In this document: piece by piece, positions 1-6,472 of the stretch | Position numbering within the stretch: position 1 is the stretch's first letter | How the letters are laid out: the number at the start of each line of letters is the position of its first letter | The notes under the pieces: generated by a model | Databases searched by the model: none | Told to the model about the DNA's origin: nothing | The model's input: only the letters and a program-made list of their open reading frames with translations | Translations under genes and position numbers: made by a program | Source of the DNA: Chloroflexota bacterium | Lineage (GTDB): Bacteria; Chloroflexota; Dehalococcoidia; SM23-28-2; RBG-16-64-32 | Reading direction: 5' to 3' | Length of the DNA stretch: 6,913 nucleotides | Assembly (NCBI GenBank): GCA_005882715.1 | Contig: VBEI01000119.1 | Span: forward strand, 1 to 6,913

Positions 1-930
1 CAGGTCTTGTAGGTGAAGGAGTCGCTGGTGGTCTCGCTGCCGTCGTGGCTGTAGCTGAAGGTGCCGTCGGCGTTGAGGGTCACGCTCCCGTGGGCCGGGT
101 CGCTGAGCTTGGTGGCGGTGAGGGTGTTGCCCTCGGCGTCGGTGTCGTTGGCGAGGACGCTGGCGGCCGTGCTGTCGAGCACGGTGACCGTGCCGCCCTC
201 GGCCACGGTGGCGCTGTCGTTGTTGGCGACCGGCGCGTCGTTGACCGGCGTGACCGTAATCGAGACGGTGGCCGTGGGGCTGCACTTGGGGTCGGCGACT
301 GGTGGCGAGCCCGTCGTGCCGTTGTCGCAGGTCTTGTAGGTGAAGGAGTCGGTGGTGGTCTCGCTGCCGTCGTGGCTGTAGCTGAAGGTGCCGTCGGCGT
401 TGAGGGTCACGCTTCCGTGGGCCGGGTCGCTGAGCTTGGTGGCCGTGAGGGTGTTGCCCTCGGCGTCCGTGTCGTTGGCGAGGACGCTGGCGGCCGTGCT
501 GTCGAGGACTGTGACCGTGCCGCCCTCGGCCACGGTGGCGCTGTCGTTGTTGGCGACCGGCGCGTCGTTGACCGGCGTGACCGTAATCGAGACGGTGGCC
601 GTGGCGCTGCACTTGGGGTCGGCGACTGGCGGCGAGCCCGTCGTGCCGTTGTCACAGGTCTTGTAGGTGAAGGAGTCGCTGGTGGTCTCGCTGCCGTCGT
701 GGCTGTAGCTGAAGGTGCCGTCGGCGTTGAGGGTCACGCTGCCGTGGGCCGGGTCGCTGAGCTTCGTCGCGGTGAGGGTGTTGGCCTCGGCGTCCGTGTC
801 GTTGGCGAGGACGCTGGCGGCGGTGCTGTCGAGCACGGTGACCGTGCCGCCCTCGGCCCCGGTGGCGCTGTCGTTGTTGGCGACCGGCGCGTCGTTGACC
901 GGCGTGACCGTAATCGAGACCGTGGCCGTG
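1..930 (-). repeat. Near-identical 327-bp tandem repeat coding VCBS/cadherin-like units
   Basis: Three in-frame copies of a 109-residue unit: 558-884, 231-557 and a third entering at 230 and leaving the window. Each reads VANNDSAT, AEGGTVTVLDS, ASVLANDTDAE, NTLTATKLSDPAHGSVTLN, ADGTFSYSHDGSETT, DSFTYKTCDNGTT, SPPVADPKCS and ITVTPVNDAP. By eye the second and third copies differ at about 6 of 230 bases with one amino-acid change, and the first and second at about 13 of 327 bases with four changes. Homology of the ending extends to about 930. The units resemble VCBS/cadherin-like repeats, calcium-dependent in related proteins, with two cysteines each in the long CDNGTT...PKC loop. The array may go on for more copies to the left. 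Confidence 0.92.
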
Positions 931-3900
931 TTCGAGTCGAGCGAGCCGTCGTTCGCCTTGTAGGTGAAAGAGTCGGCGCCGTTGTAGTTCACGAATGGCG
1001 TGTAAGTGATGTTCTCCGAGCAGTTGCTCGGATTACCGGTGCAGCTCACAGTCCCAATCGAGCCAAGAGTCCCGTGTGCCGGAGGGGTGATGACCGTGAA
1101 GGTGAGGGCGTCACCGTCTGGGTCGGAACCCGTAAGGGTGATTACGAGGGGAGTGTCCTCGTTCGTAGACACGGTCTTGGAATCCGCGGTCGGCGCCTGG
1201 TTGTTCTGGATCGTGACGGTCGTGGTGGCCGAGCCCGTGTTGGTCGCGGAGTCGGTCAAGCAAATGCGAATCGTGTTGGCGCCGACGCTCAGGTCATTCC
1301 CGTCGATCGTCACGTTTGTGGTGTTCGGCGACGTTGAGTATGTCCCGGAGCTGAGTTGCGTGCCGTCAGAGCAGTTCGTGCCGCCCTTGCGGACGCTATA
1401 CGTCCCGTTCTCGCTCGCGTGCCAAGTGATCGTCGAGCTGCCGGCCGAGTTGATCGTCGATGGGTTCGTCGAATCGATCGTCACTGTCGGCGCGGTCGTA
1501 TCCTTCGTCACCGTTACGTTCTCGCTCGCGCCCGTGTTCGGCGTGGGGGTGGCCACGTCGGTCACACAAACACGCAGCGTGTTCGAGCCCACGGCCAGAT
1601 CCGCCGCGGCAATCGACGTGCTCACAGTGTTCGGCGAGGACGAGTAGCTGCCGCTCGCCACCTGCGTCCCGTTCGTGCAATTCGTGCCAGCGAGACGCAC
1701 TGTGAACGAGCCGTTCTCGGTCGCGTGCCAGGTGATCGTCGCACCGCCGTTCGTGAGAACCGCAAACGGCGAGCTGGAGTCAGTGCCGCCGCTGCCGGTG
1801 AGCGAGTCAATCGTCACTGTCGGCGGAGTCGTGTCGCTGTTCACGACGGTCGTCGAGGCCGTCGCAGTGTTGTTGCTGAGGTCGGCGTCGTCTTGAGCGC
1901 TCAGGATGGTGACGCTGTTTGTCTCTGTCCCGCTTGCCGAGCTGAGCAGCGTGCCGCCGAAGGTGAACGCACCGCTCGCGCTTGGCGCGACGTTCGCGAT
2001 GTTCCAGACCAGAGTGCCGCCACCCGGCGTCTGGTTGTCGATGAAGGTGCAGCCGCCGCTGCAGCTGCCGGCGTTGTAGACTACGTCAGCGGGCAACGTG
2101 TCCGTGATCTGGACACCTGTCGCGGCGAAGGTGCTCGACAGGTTCTGGTAGGTGATCGTGTAGTTGACGGTTCCATTGGGCGACGCAGTTGCGGTCGCGC
2201 TCTTCGTCACCTTGAGGTTCGGGCTACCCGCCGCCACGAGAGGCTTCGAGACCTGGACGTTTCCGAGGGAAGGCGAGCCTCCGAGCGCCAATGAGTTGCC
2301 GCCGAAGTTGTGGGCGCCGGCGCGCATCCTCGTGAAGAAGTTCACGGTCCCGGTCGAGCTGGTTATGTTGACGGCGAACTCGTACGTCCAGACGTCGTTT
2401 GTCCCGTTGATCTTGAGGAACGGGGCGGTCCCAAACGTGACGCCGCTCGACGGGGTGAACGTGAAGAGATCCTCGAGCCCTGCCGTGACTGTGGCGCCGT
2501 TGGTCTTCGCGTGGTCGAAGGTGACATCGATGGTCTGCGGGCCCGAAGTGGGGCCACCTGAGAGCCGTACCCGCATCGGGATGCTCTGCAGCTCGGCCCA
2601 GCCGGAGACAGCGGTTGCGCTCCACGCGGAGCTACCGAAGCTCTGACCCTCGAGGGTCGCCTGGAAGTTACCGGTCGTCGCGAGAACGTCGAGGACGAAC
2701 GTGCCCGAGCTATCGGAATATGTTGCGGTCATCCCGTACGTCCCCTTGATCGTCTGCGAGCCTCCGACCGTTGCGTTGTAGGTGACGGAGCAGCTGCTGC
2801 TGTTGGCGGTCGGCGAGCTGAGCGTACAGCTCGGGGGCGTGAAGCTGCCGCCGGCCGGGTTGGAGAAGGTGACGGTGCCGGTAGGAGCAGAAGCGATGCC
2901 TGCGGGGTGGGTGTCGGTGACGGTCGCAGTGCAGGACGTGCTCGCGCCCTGGGTCACTTGAGCCGGTGAACAGCTGATGCTCGTGCTCGTGCTGCGGGTA
3001 ACATTGAGGACGAGGGGTGACGCCGTGTTGTCGCTGCCGTTGTGGATCGTGCTGCCAGCATAGCTGGCGGTGATATTCTGGGTAGTCCCGGCTGAGGCCG
3101 TGTTCGGTGTATAGGTGACGGAGCAGTTGCTGGAGCTCGAGGTGACTCCGGCTAGCGAGCAGCTCGTCGTGCCGAACACCCCTGCGCCCGAGCTGGCGAA
3201 AATCACCGTGCCGGTGGGGGCCGAAGCGCCCGTGCCTGATGTATCGCTTACTGTGGCAGTGCAGGTGGTCGGCTGGCCTCCGGTCGCTGGCGAGGCGCAG
3301 CTCACCGTGGTGCTCGAATCGCGCTTGTTCACCGTGACAGAGGCTGTACCGCTGCTCGCCAGGTGCGTGCTGCTGCCGCCGTAACTGCCGGTGATCGTGT
3401 GGGTCGTGCTGGCGGCATTCGGCGGAGTGTAGGTCACTGAACAGCTACCACTCGCCAGCGTACAGGTTGTGCTGCTGAAGCTCCCGGTGCCGGAGGTGGA
3501 GAAGGTCACGGTGCCCGTGGGCGTAGAAGCGCCCGAGCCCGCCGTGTCGCTGACAGAGGCGGTGCAGGTCGTCGCCACCCCGGCGAGTACAGTGGTCGGA
3601 CTGCACGATACCGTGGTGCTCGTGCTGCGCTTGTTCACGGTCACGGCGAACGTCCCGCTGCTCGAGGTGTGCGTAATGCTCCCACCGTAGTTACCGGTGA
3701 TCGTGTGGGTCGCACTGGCCGCATTCGTGGGCGTGTAGCTCACCGAGCAGGTGCTGCTCCTAGAAGTAGCGCTTGTCAGCGTGCACGGGCTGCCGCTGAA
3801 GCTGCCGGTGGAGGATGTGGAGAACGTTACGGTGCCGCTGGGAGCGGAAGCGGTGCCTGCGGGGTGGGTGTCGGTGACCGTGGCGGTGCAGGTCGTCGCT

Positions 3901-6278
3901 ACTCCCGCGAGGACGGTGCTTGGGCTACAGGTCACGGTGGTGCTCGTGCCCCGCGTTGCGTTCAGGGCAAAGGACGAAGCCGTGTTGTCGCTGCTGTTGT
4001 GTATGGCGCTGCCGCCGTGACTCGCCGTGATGTTATGGGTGCCGTTGGCCGCGACGTCCGGTGTATAGCTGACAGAGCACGTGCTGGTGCTGCCGCTCCC
4101 GGACAGTGTGCACGGGTTGCCACTGAAGCTCCCTGTGCTGGAGGTGGAGAAGGTGACCGTGCCGGTTGGTGCGGAGGCGCCGGTTCCCGATGTGTCGGTC
4201 AGGGAGGCCGTGCAGGTGCTGGCCTGGCCGGCTATAACGGGCGAGCCACAGCTCACAGATGTGGTGGTATTTCGCTTATTGACGGTCAGAGCGAACGGCG
4301 AAGCTGTGTTGTTGCTGATGTTATGAATGGTGCTGCCACCGAAGGCGGCGGTGATGTTGTGAGTCGCTGAGGCAGCGTCGGTTGGGGTGTAAGTGACCGA
4401 GCAGCTGCCGCTCGCCAGTGTGCACGTCGTGCTGCTGAAGCTGCCGTTGCCGGTGTGCGAGAAAGTGATCGTCCCGGCAGGAGTGGAGGCGCCAGCGCCG
4501 GAGGCATCGCTGACTGTCGCGGTACAGGTCGAACCAACTCCTGCAAGAACCGTGCTCGGCAGGCAGCTGACCGAGGTGCTCGAGCTTCTCTTGCTGACTG
4601 TTACGTTGAATGTGCCGGAGCTGCCTGCATACCCGCTGCTCCCGCCCTCGCCGCTGTAGGTTCCGGTGATCGTGTGGGTTGTGCTGGCGGCGTTCGTCGG
4701 TGTGTATGTCGCAAGACAGGTGGCGGTGGTGGAGTTGACGGTCGTCAGGGTGCAGGGGCTGCCGCTAAACGTGCCGCTTCCACTGCTGGTGAAGGCTACT
4801 GTCCCCGTAGGAGTGTGGCCCGCGCCGCCGGTGACCGTGGCCGTGCAAGTTGTGGCCACTCCCGCCAGGACGCTGCTTGGACTACAGCTCACACTTGTGC
4901 TCGAAGTGGGCTTTGCGCCGGCGACGTAAGGTCCGCCCTCGCCAGCCGGGGGAGCGCCGGTCGGGATGACCTCGATGGTTGACGTGTCCGCAATGGCGAG
5001 CGCCAGGTTCACGCGGCCGTTGCCGGTCTCTTCCTGGGTTCCTGCCGGATCAGCGTTACGGGCGAGACGGCCAACGATAGCGCCGTTGGTCGCGGAAGGG
5101 TCGTTCGCCTGGAGAAGCGCCGCCGCGCCCGCCACAAAAGCGGACGAGGCGGAGGTTCCGCTGATTGAGGTGGTCCCGGAGCTCACGGCGTCGGCAGTGA
5201 TGTCGACTCCGGGCGCGGCGATGAAGGTGTTCGCGCCGTAGTTGCTGCCGGACCAGAGGCTGTCGCTCGAATCGGTGGCGGAGACACCCATAACCTTTGC
5301 GTCGCCCGCGGGGTAGGTGGCGGCTGCCGAGCTGTCGTTTCCGGTCGCCGCAACCAGCACCGCGCCCTTGGACCAGGCGTATTCGATAGCGTCCTGGAGG
5401 TTCTGGCTGAAGCCGGGGTTACTGAATCCCATCAGGATCACATTGGCGTTGTGGTCGGCCGCCCAGACGACGCCGCTGATGATGTCGCCATCCTGGCCGG
5501 CACCAGTCGAGTCGAGGACCTGAACCGGCATGATGCTCGCGCCGGAGTAAGCGACGCCGGCGATGCCTTGGCCGTTATCGGTGCTAGCCGCAGCGATGCT
5601 TCCCAGCCACGTGCCATGCCCGTTTGGGTCGCTGTTCGGGTCCGACCCCGTAAACGCGGAATAGCCGGGAACGAGTCTACCCGCCAGATCTGGCTGGCTG
5701 CTGTCGACCCCGGTGTCTAGGACTGCGATCGTCGCTGAGCCGGCAGGCGACACGGTTCCATAGACCGAGTCCCAGCCGATCTTGGGCAGCGCCCATTGAT
5801 CGGGATACGCAGCATCTGAAGGCGCGGCGCCTGCAGAGCGGATCTTTTCTCGCTCAACGGACGATGTCAGCGGGTCCGACTGATAATTCTTGATGGTTTG
5901 ATCTAGGGTGTCGCCGGATGTCTCAATCGTGTGCAGGTGGAGTGCGGCAACAGAAGCGGTCTCCGTCCCCCCGTTGCGGGCGATGACAGCCTGCTGTTCG
6001 TCGGCGGAGAGACCGTTCGCCAACTTGACGATGAAGGAAGCCGAAGTGAAAACCGCTGGCCGCTCAGGTGCCGAGGTTAGCGCGGCGGGAGCGGATGTGA
6101 GTGATGGCGCGGTCGGCGTGTTGTCCCCCCTTGCGACGACGCACGCTGCCGCGAGAACAGCAATCGCTGGAAGAGCAAGGCGCCATTTGACGCCGGCCGT
6201 TCGGCGCCCCGCGAGCGAGAAGGCGTCTCGCGCGGAGCGGCTCGTCGACAAGACTTTCCTTATTACCTGGACATTCAT
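1..6278 (-). CDS. Giant secreted subtilisin-like (S8) serine protease with Ig-like, DUF11 and cadherin-like repeats; 3' end outside window
   Basis: The frame is open for 2092 complete codons from ATG 6278 to the left edge with no stop. An in-frame TAA at 6294-6296 limits the start, and AAAGGGG sits six bases before the ATG. The N-terminus has a basic region of about 33 residues and a hydrophobic run (34-46), so export is predicted. Residues about 80-150 (SFIVKLANGLSADEQQAVI...) look like an I9-type propeptide chaperone/inhibitor. The S8 core follows, with catalytic D188 (AVLDTG), H221 (NGHGT), oxyanion N314 (ATGND) and S376 (GTSAS). After it come seven Cys-containing Ig-like repeats, an unnamed beta-rich module, DUF11, two further Ig-like modules, a cadherin-like module and near-identical 109-residue units. 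Known S8 enzymes hydrolyse peptide bonds; the stalk modules usually mediate surface display or adhesion. Substrate and attachment mode are unknown because the C-terminus is missing. The protease assignment is very secure; the physiological role is inference. Confidence 0.96.
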   Translation of the reverse strand, partial: MNVQVIRKVLSTSRSARDAFSLAGRRTAGVKWRLALPAIAVLAAACVVARGDNTPTAPSLTSAPAALTSAPERPAVFTSASFIVKLANGLSADEQQAVIARNGGTETASVAALHLHTIETSGDTLDQTIKNYQSDPLTSSVEREKIRSAGAAPSDAAYPDQWALPKIGWDSVYGTVSPAGSATIAVLDTGVDSSQPDLAGRLVPGYSAFTGSDPNSDPNGHGTWLGSIAAASTDNGQGIAGVAYSGASIMPVQVLDSTGAGQDGDIISGVVWAADHNANVILMGFSNPGFSQNLQDAIEYAWSKGAVLVAATGNDSSAAATYPAGDAKVMGVSATDSSDSLWSGSNYGANTFIAAPGVDITADAVSSGTTSISGTSASSAFVAGAAALLQANDPSATNGAIVGRLARNADPAGTQEETGNGRVNLALAIADTSTIEVIPTGAPPAGEGGPYVAGAKPTSSTSVSCSPSSVLAGVATTCTATVTGGAGHTPTGTVAFTSSGSGTFSGSPCTLTTVNSTTATCLATYTPTNAASTTHTITGTYSGEGGSSGYAGSSGTFNVTVSKRSSSTSVSCLPSTVLAGVGSTCTATVSDASGAGASTPAGTITFSHTGNGSFSSTTCTLASGSCSVTYTPTDAASATHNITAAFGGSTIHNISNNTASPFALTVNKRNTTTSVSCGSPVIAGQASTCTASLTDTSGTGASAPTGTVTFSTSSTGSFSGNPCTLSGSGSTSTCSVSYTPDVAANGTHNITASHGGSAIHNSSDNTASSFALNATRGTSTTVTCSPSTVLAGVATTCTATVTDTHPAGTASAPSGTVTFSTSSTGSFSGSPCTLTSATSRSSTCSVSYTPTNAASATHTITGNYGGSITHTSSSGTFAVTVNKRSTSTTVSCSPTTVLAGVATTCTASVSDTAGSGASTPTGTVTFSTSGTGSFSSTTCTLASGSCSVTYTPPNAASTTHTITGSYGGSSTHLASSGTASVTVNKRDSSTTVSCASPATGGQPTTCTATVSDTSGTGASAPTGTVIFASSGAGVFGTTSCSLAGVTSSSSNCSVTYTPNTASAGTTQNITASYAGSTIHNGSDNTASPLVLNVTRSTSTSISCSPAQVTQGASTSCTATVTDTHPAGIASAPTGTVTFSNPAGGSFTPPSCTLSSPTANSSSCSVTYNATVGGSQTIKGTYGMTATYSDSSGTFVLDVLATTGNFQATLEGQSFGSSAWSATAVSGWAELQSIPMRVRLSGGPTSGPQTIDVTFDHAKTNGATVTAGLEDLFTFTPSSGVTFGTAPFLKINGTNDVWTYEFAVNITSSTGTVNFFTRMRAGAHNFGGNSLALGGSPSLGNVQVSKPLVAAGSPNLKVTKSATATASPNGTVNYTITYQNLSSTFAATGVQITDTLPADVVYNAGSCSGGCTFIDNQTPGGGTLVWNIANVAPSASGAFTFGGTLLSSASGTETNSVTILSAQDDADLSNNTATASTTVVNSDTTPPTVTIDSLTGSGGTDSSSPFAVLTNGGATITWHATENGSFTVRLAGTNCTNGTQVASGSYSSSPNTVSTSIAAADLAVGSNTLRVCVTDVATPTPNTGASENVTVTKDTTAPTVTIDSTNPSTINSAGSSTITWHASENGTYSVRKGGTNCSDGTQLSSGTYSTSPNTTNVTIDGNDLSVGANTIRICLTDSATNTGSATTTVTIQNNQAPTADSKTVSTNEDTPLVITLTGSDPDGDALTFTVITPPAHGTLGSIGTVSCTGNPSNCSENITYTPFVNYNGADSFTYKANDGSLDSNTATVSITVTPVNDAPVANNDSATGAEGGTVTVLDSTAASVLANDTDAEANTLTATKLSDPAHGSVTLNADGTFSYSHDGSETTSDSFTYKTCDNGTTGSPPVADPKCSATATVSITVTPVNDAPVANNDSATVAEGGTVTVLDSTAASVLANDTDAEGNTLTATKLSDPAHGSVTLNADGTFSYSHDGSETTTDSFTYKTCDNGTTGSPPVADPKCSPTATVSITVTPVNDAPVANNDSATVAEGGTVTVLDSTAASVLANDTDAEGNTLTATKLSDPAHGSVTLNADGTFSYSHDGSETTSDSFTYKT
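885..1205 (-). other. Cadherin-like (Big_9/VCBS-type) module with DPDGD motif (residues 1692-1798)
   Basis: Starts NQAPTADSKTVSTNEDTPL, has SDPDGDALTF, then PAHGTLG, ITYTPFVNYNGADSFTYKAND, and ends ATVSITVTPVNDAP. This order is typical of cadherin-like bacterial repeats, in which the acidic DPDGD cluster is a known calcium-binding element. It is the diverged first member of the series continued by the nearly identical units to its left: its last 45 or so bases (about 885-930) match the ends of those units almost exactly. It carries an extra CTGNPSNC loop. Confidence 0.85.
1206..1838 (-). repeat. Two tandem Ig-like modules with T-x-PTVTIDS opening (residues 1481-1691)
   Basis: Two related modules of about 112 and 99 residues, at about 1503-1838 and 1206-1502. 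Each opens with TTxPTVTIDS, then has TITWHAxENG, a (F/Y)(T/S)VRxxGTNC strand, SSSPN or STSPN, and an LxVGxNTxRxCxTD strand, and closes on a VTV or VTI strand. They look like bacterial Ig-like modules of the kind found beside HYR and cadherin-like domains. Each has a pair of cysteines (C1534/C1571 and C1636/C1673) in equivalent strands, consistent with one disulphide per module. They are different from the seven upstream Ig-like repeats. Confidence 0.75.
1845..2222 (-). other. DUF11 domain (residues 1353-1478)
   Basis: The segment starts PNLKVTKSATATASPNGTV and continues VNYTITYQNL, ITDTLPADVVYNAGSC, LVWNIANVAPSASGAFTF, TNSVTILSAQDDADLSNNTA. This is the classical DUF11 signature: a K-x-x-x-x-x-x-x-x-G-x-x-V-x-Y-x-I start, then TDTLP, then a closing N-x-A-x-V. 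The domain occurs in very large surface and cell-wall proteins of bacteria and archaea as a stalk module. Two cysteines (C1406, C1410) in SCSGGC fall in the loop after the TDTLP strand. Confidence 0.9.
2223..2678 (-). other. Unnamed beta-rich module between Ig array and DUF11 (residues 1201-1352)
   Basis: About 150 residues that fit neither the Ig repeats before nor the DUF11 after. They begin TTGNFQATLEGQSFGSSAW, continue with WAELQSIPMRVRLSGG, QTIDVTFDHAKTNG and WTYEFAVNI, and end with FFTRMRAGAHNFGGNSLAL before the linker VQVSKPLVAAGS. Alternating hydrophobic residues point to a beta sandwich, and there are no cysteines, unlike its neighbours. From memory, comparable modules sit just before DUF11 domains in other secreted bacterial proteins and share an IPxR...LxG...TIxVxFDxxK core and a GAH...G-SL ending, but I cannot name the family. 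Confidence 0.5.
2679..4913 (-). repeat. Seven tandem Cys-containing Ig-like repeats (residues 456-1200)
   Basis: Seven diverged copies of a module of about 102-109 residues follow the protease core. Boundaries on the DNA are about 4587-4913, 4272-4586, 3951-4271, 3627-3950, 3321-3626, 2994-3320 and 2679-2993. Each copy opens with S-T-S-x-S-C, then TCTATV, then PTGTVTFS, then a CTL strand, CSVTYTP, ITxxYGGS, and a closing xVTVNKR linker. This is the pattern of bacterial Ig-like repeats of the Big_3 type (known family behaviour: rigid extracellular stalks). Every copy carries four cysteines at equivalent places, for example C465/C478/C509/C521 in the first and C1103/C1116/C1151/C1163 in the last. 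Copies 2 and 5, and 3 and 6, resemble each other most in their middle and closing segments, hinting at growth by multi-module duplication. Confidence 0.88.
4983..5813 (-). other. Peptidase S8 catalytic domain (residues about 156-432)
   Basis: All four active-site elements of the subtilisin family are present in the right order and spacing: Asp188 in IAVLDTGVD (codon 5715-5717), His221 in PNGHGTWLGSIAA (5616-5618), Asn314 in VAATGNDSS, and Ser376 in SISGTSASSAFVAG (5151-5153). The domain starts after YPDQWALPKIGWD, the usual entry sequence of mature S8 enzymes, and ends after GNGRVNLALAIA, the usual last helix. At about 275 residues it is a normal-sized core without large insertions. Two departures from consensus are visible. 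The motif after the nucleophile reads GTSASSAFVAG where most members have GTSMAxPHVAG, so the proline and histidine are replaced by Ala380 and Phe381. The strand usually reading VINMSLG reads VILMGFSN. Neither removes a catalytic residue, so activity is expected. Confidence 0.95.
5831..6041 (-). other. Inhibitor I9-like propeptide (residues about 80-150)
   Basis: Between the export signal and the catalytic core lies a segment with the expected pattern of a subtilisin propeptide: an opening beta strand (SFIVKLANG), a helix (SADEQQAVIARNGG), a strand (VAALHLHTIE) and a further helix-like stretch (TLDQTIKNYQSDP) leading into EREKIRSAGA before the mature enzyme. In this family such propeptides fold the protease, inhibit it and are then cut off. 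The match rests on position and secondary-structure pattern rather than a strict motif. A Ser/Thr/Ala/Pro-rich linker (residues 53-78) separates it from the signal region. Confidence 0.7.
6123..6278 (-). other. N-terminal export signal with lipobox-like LAAAC (residues 1-52)
   Basis: Residues 1-33 are rich in Arg/Lys (including RR at 25-26) and are followed by a short hydrophobic core LALPAIAVLAAAC (34-46), then VVARGDNTPTAPS. This is a signal peptide with an unusually long n-region. Cys46 is preceded by L-A-A-A, which resembles a bacterial lipobox but has Ala rather than Leu at -3, so lipidation is possible but not certain. The RR pair lacks the rest of a Tat motif, so Sec export is the simpler reading. 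Confidence 0.7.
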
Positions 6279-6284
6279 GCCAGA

Positions 6285-6291
6285 CCCCTTT
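6285..6291 (-). promoter_or_regulatory. Ribosome binding site of the protease gene
   Basis: On the minus strand AAAGGGG lies six bases upstream of the ATG at 6278. It is an imperfect but well-spaced Shine-Dalgarno. With the in-frame stop at 6294-6296 just upstream it fixes the start, since no other ATG in this frame lies between. Confidence 0.6.
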
Positions 6292-6433
6292 ATTTACCGG
6301 AAGTGCGGTGATTCTTCATGGAGAGCCATCAATTGATCGTTGTTCCCAAGGTTCTTGCGCGCCCGATCTCATTACCGCCAGCACACAAAGTGAGCCGACG
6401 ACCGAGCCCGTTTCTGCCATCATTACGTACGAA

Positions 6434-6472
6434 GGTTAATAAGGAGGTTAACCAATCCTGATCAAAGGTTAA
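6434..6472. repeat. Three GGTTAA direct repeats, possible operator
   Basis: GGTTAA occurs at 6434-6439, 6446-6451 and 6467-6472, all on the plus strand (TTAACC on the minus). The starts are 12 and 21 bases apart. The middle copy is part of the perfect palindrome GGTTAACC (6446-6453). Such spaced copies upstream of a gene often mark a regulator site, but I cannot name the regulator. They overlap the candidate minus-strand promoter. Confidence 0.4.
6436..6465 (-). promoter_or_regulatory. Candidate sigma-70-like promoter for the protease gene
   Basis: On the minus strand TTGATC (6460-6465) and TATTAA (6436-6441) are separated by 18 bases, each matching four of six consensus bases for -35 and -10 elements. 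Transcription would start roughly 150 bases before the ATG. The GGTTAA repeats lie inside and beside it. The match is weak. Confidence 0.25.

Noticed and set aside
1..930. CRISPR-like or mobile-element repeat
   Set aside because: The repeats are 327 bp, contiguous, in frame and translate into a domain, so they are coding tandem repeats with no spacers or terminal inverted repeats.
45..1337. 430-codon plus-strand open frame rich in Gly, Val, Arg
   Set aside because: It is the antisense of the repeat array: its own internal repeats follow the 327-bp period of the minus-strand gene, its composition is low-complexity, and the minus frame gives recognisable domains throughout.
1356..2294. 312-codon plus-strand open frame
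   Set aside because: Arg/Ala-rich antisense of the DUF11 and Ig-like region, with no recognisable domain; long antisense frames are expected in GC-rich coding DNA.
3669..4982. Several plus-strand frames of 80-233 codons
   Set aside because: Antisense of the Cys-containing Ig repeats; their mutual similarity comes from the repeats on the other strand.
5908..6336. 142-codon plus-strand frame covering the protease start
   Set aside because: Overlaps the signal peptide and propeptide of the protease on the other strand; no recognisable motif.
6436..6452. TTAA-N8-TTAAC as a CtrA-type site
   Set aside because: The CtrA consensus is TTAA-N7-TTAAC; spacing is off by one and nothing else points to an organism that uses CtrA.
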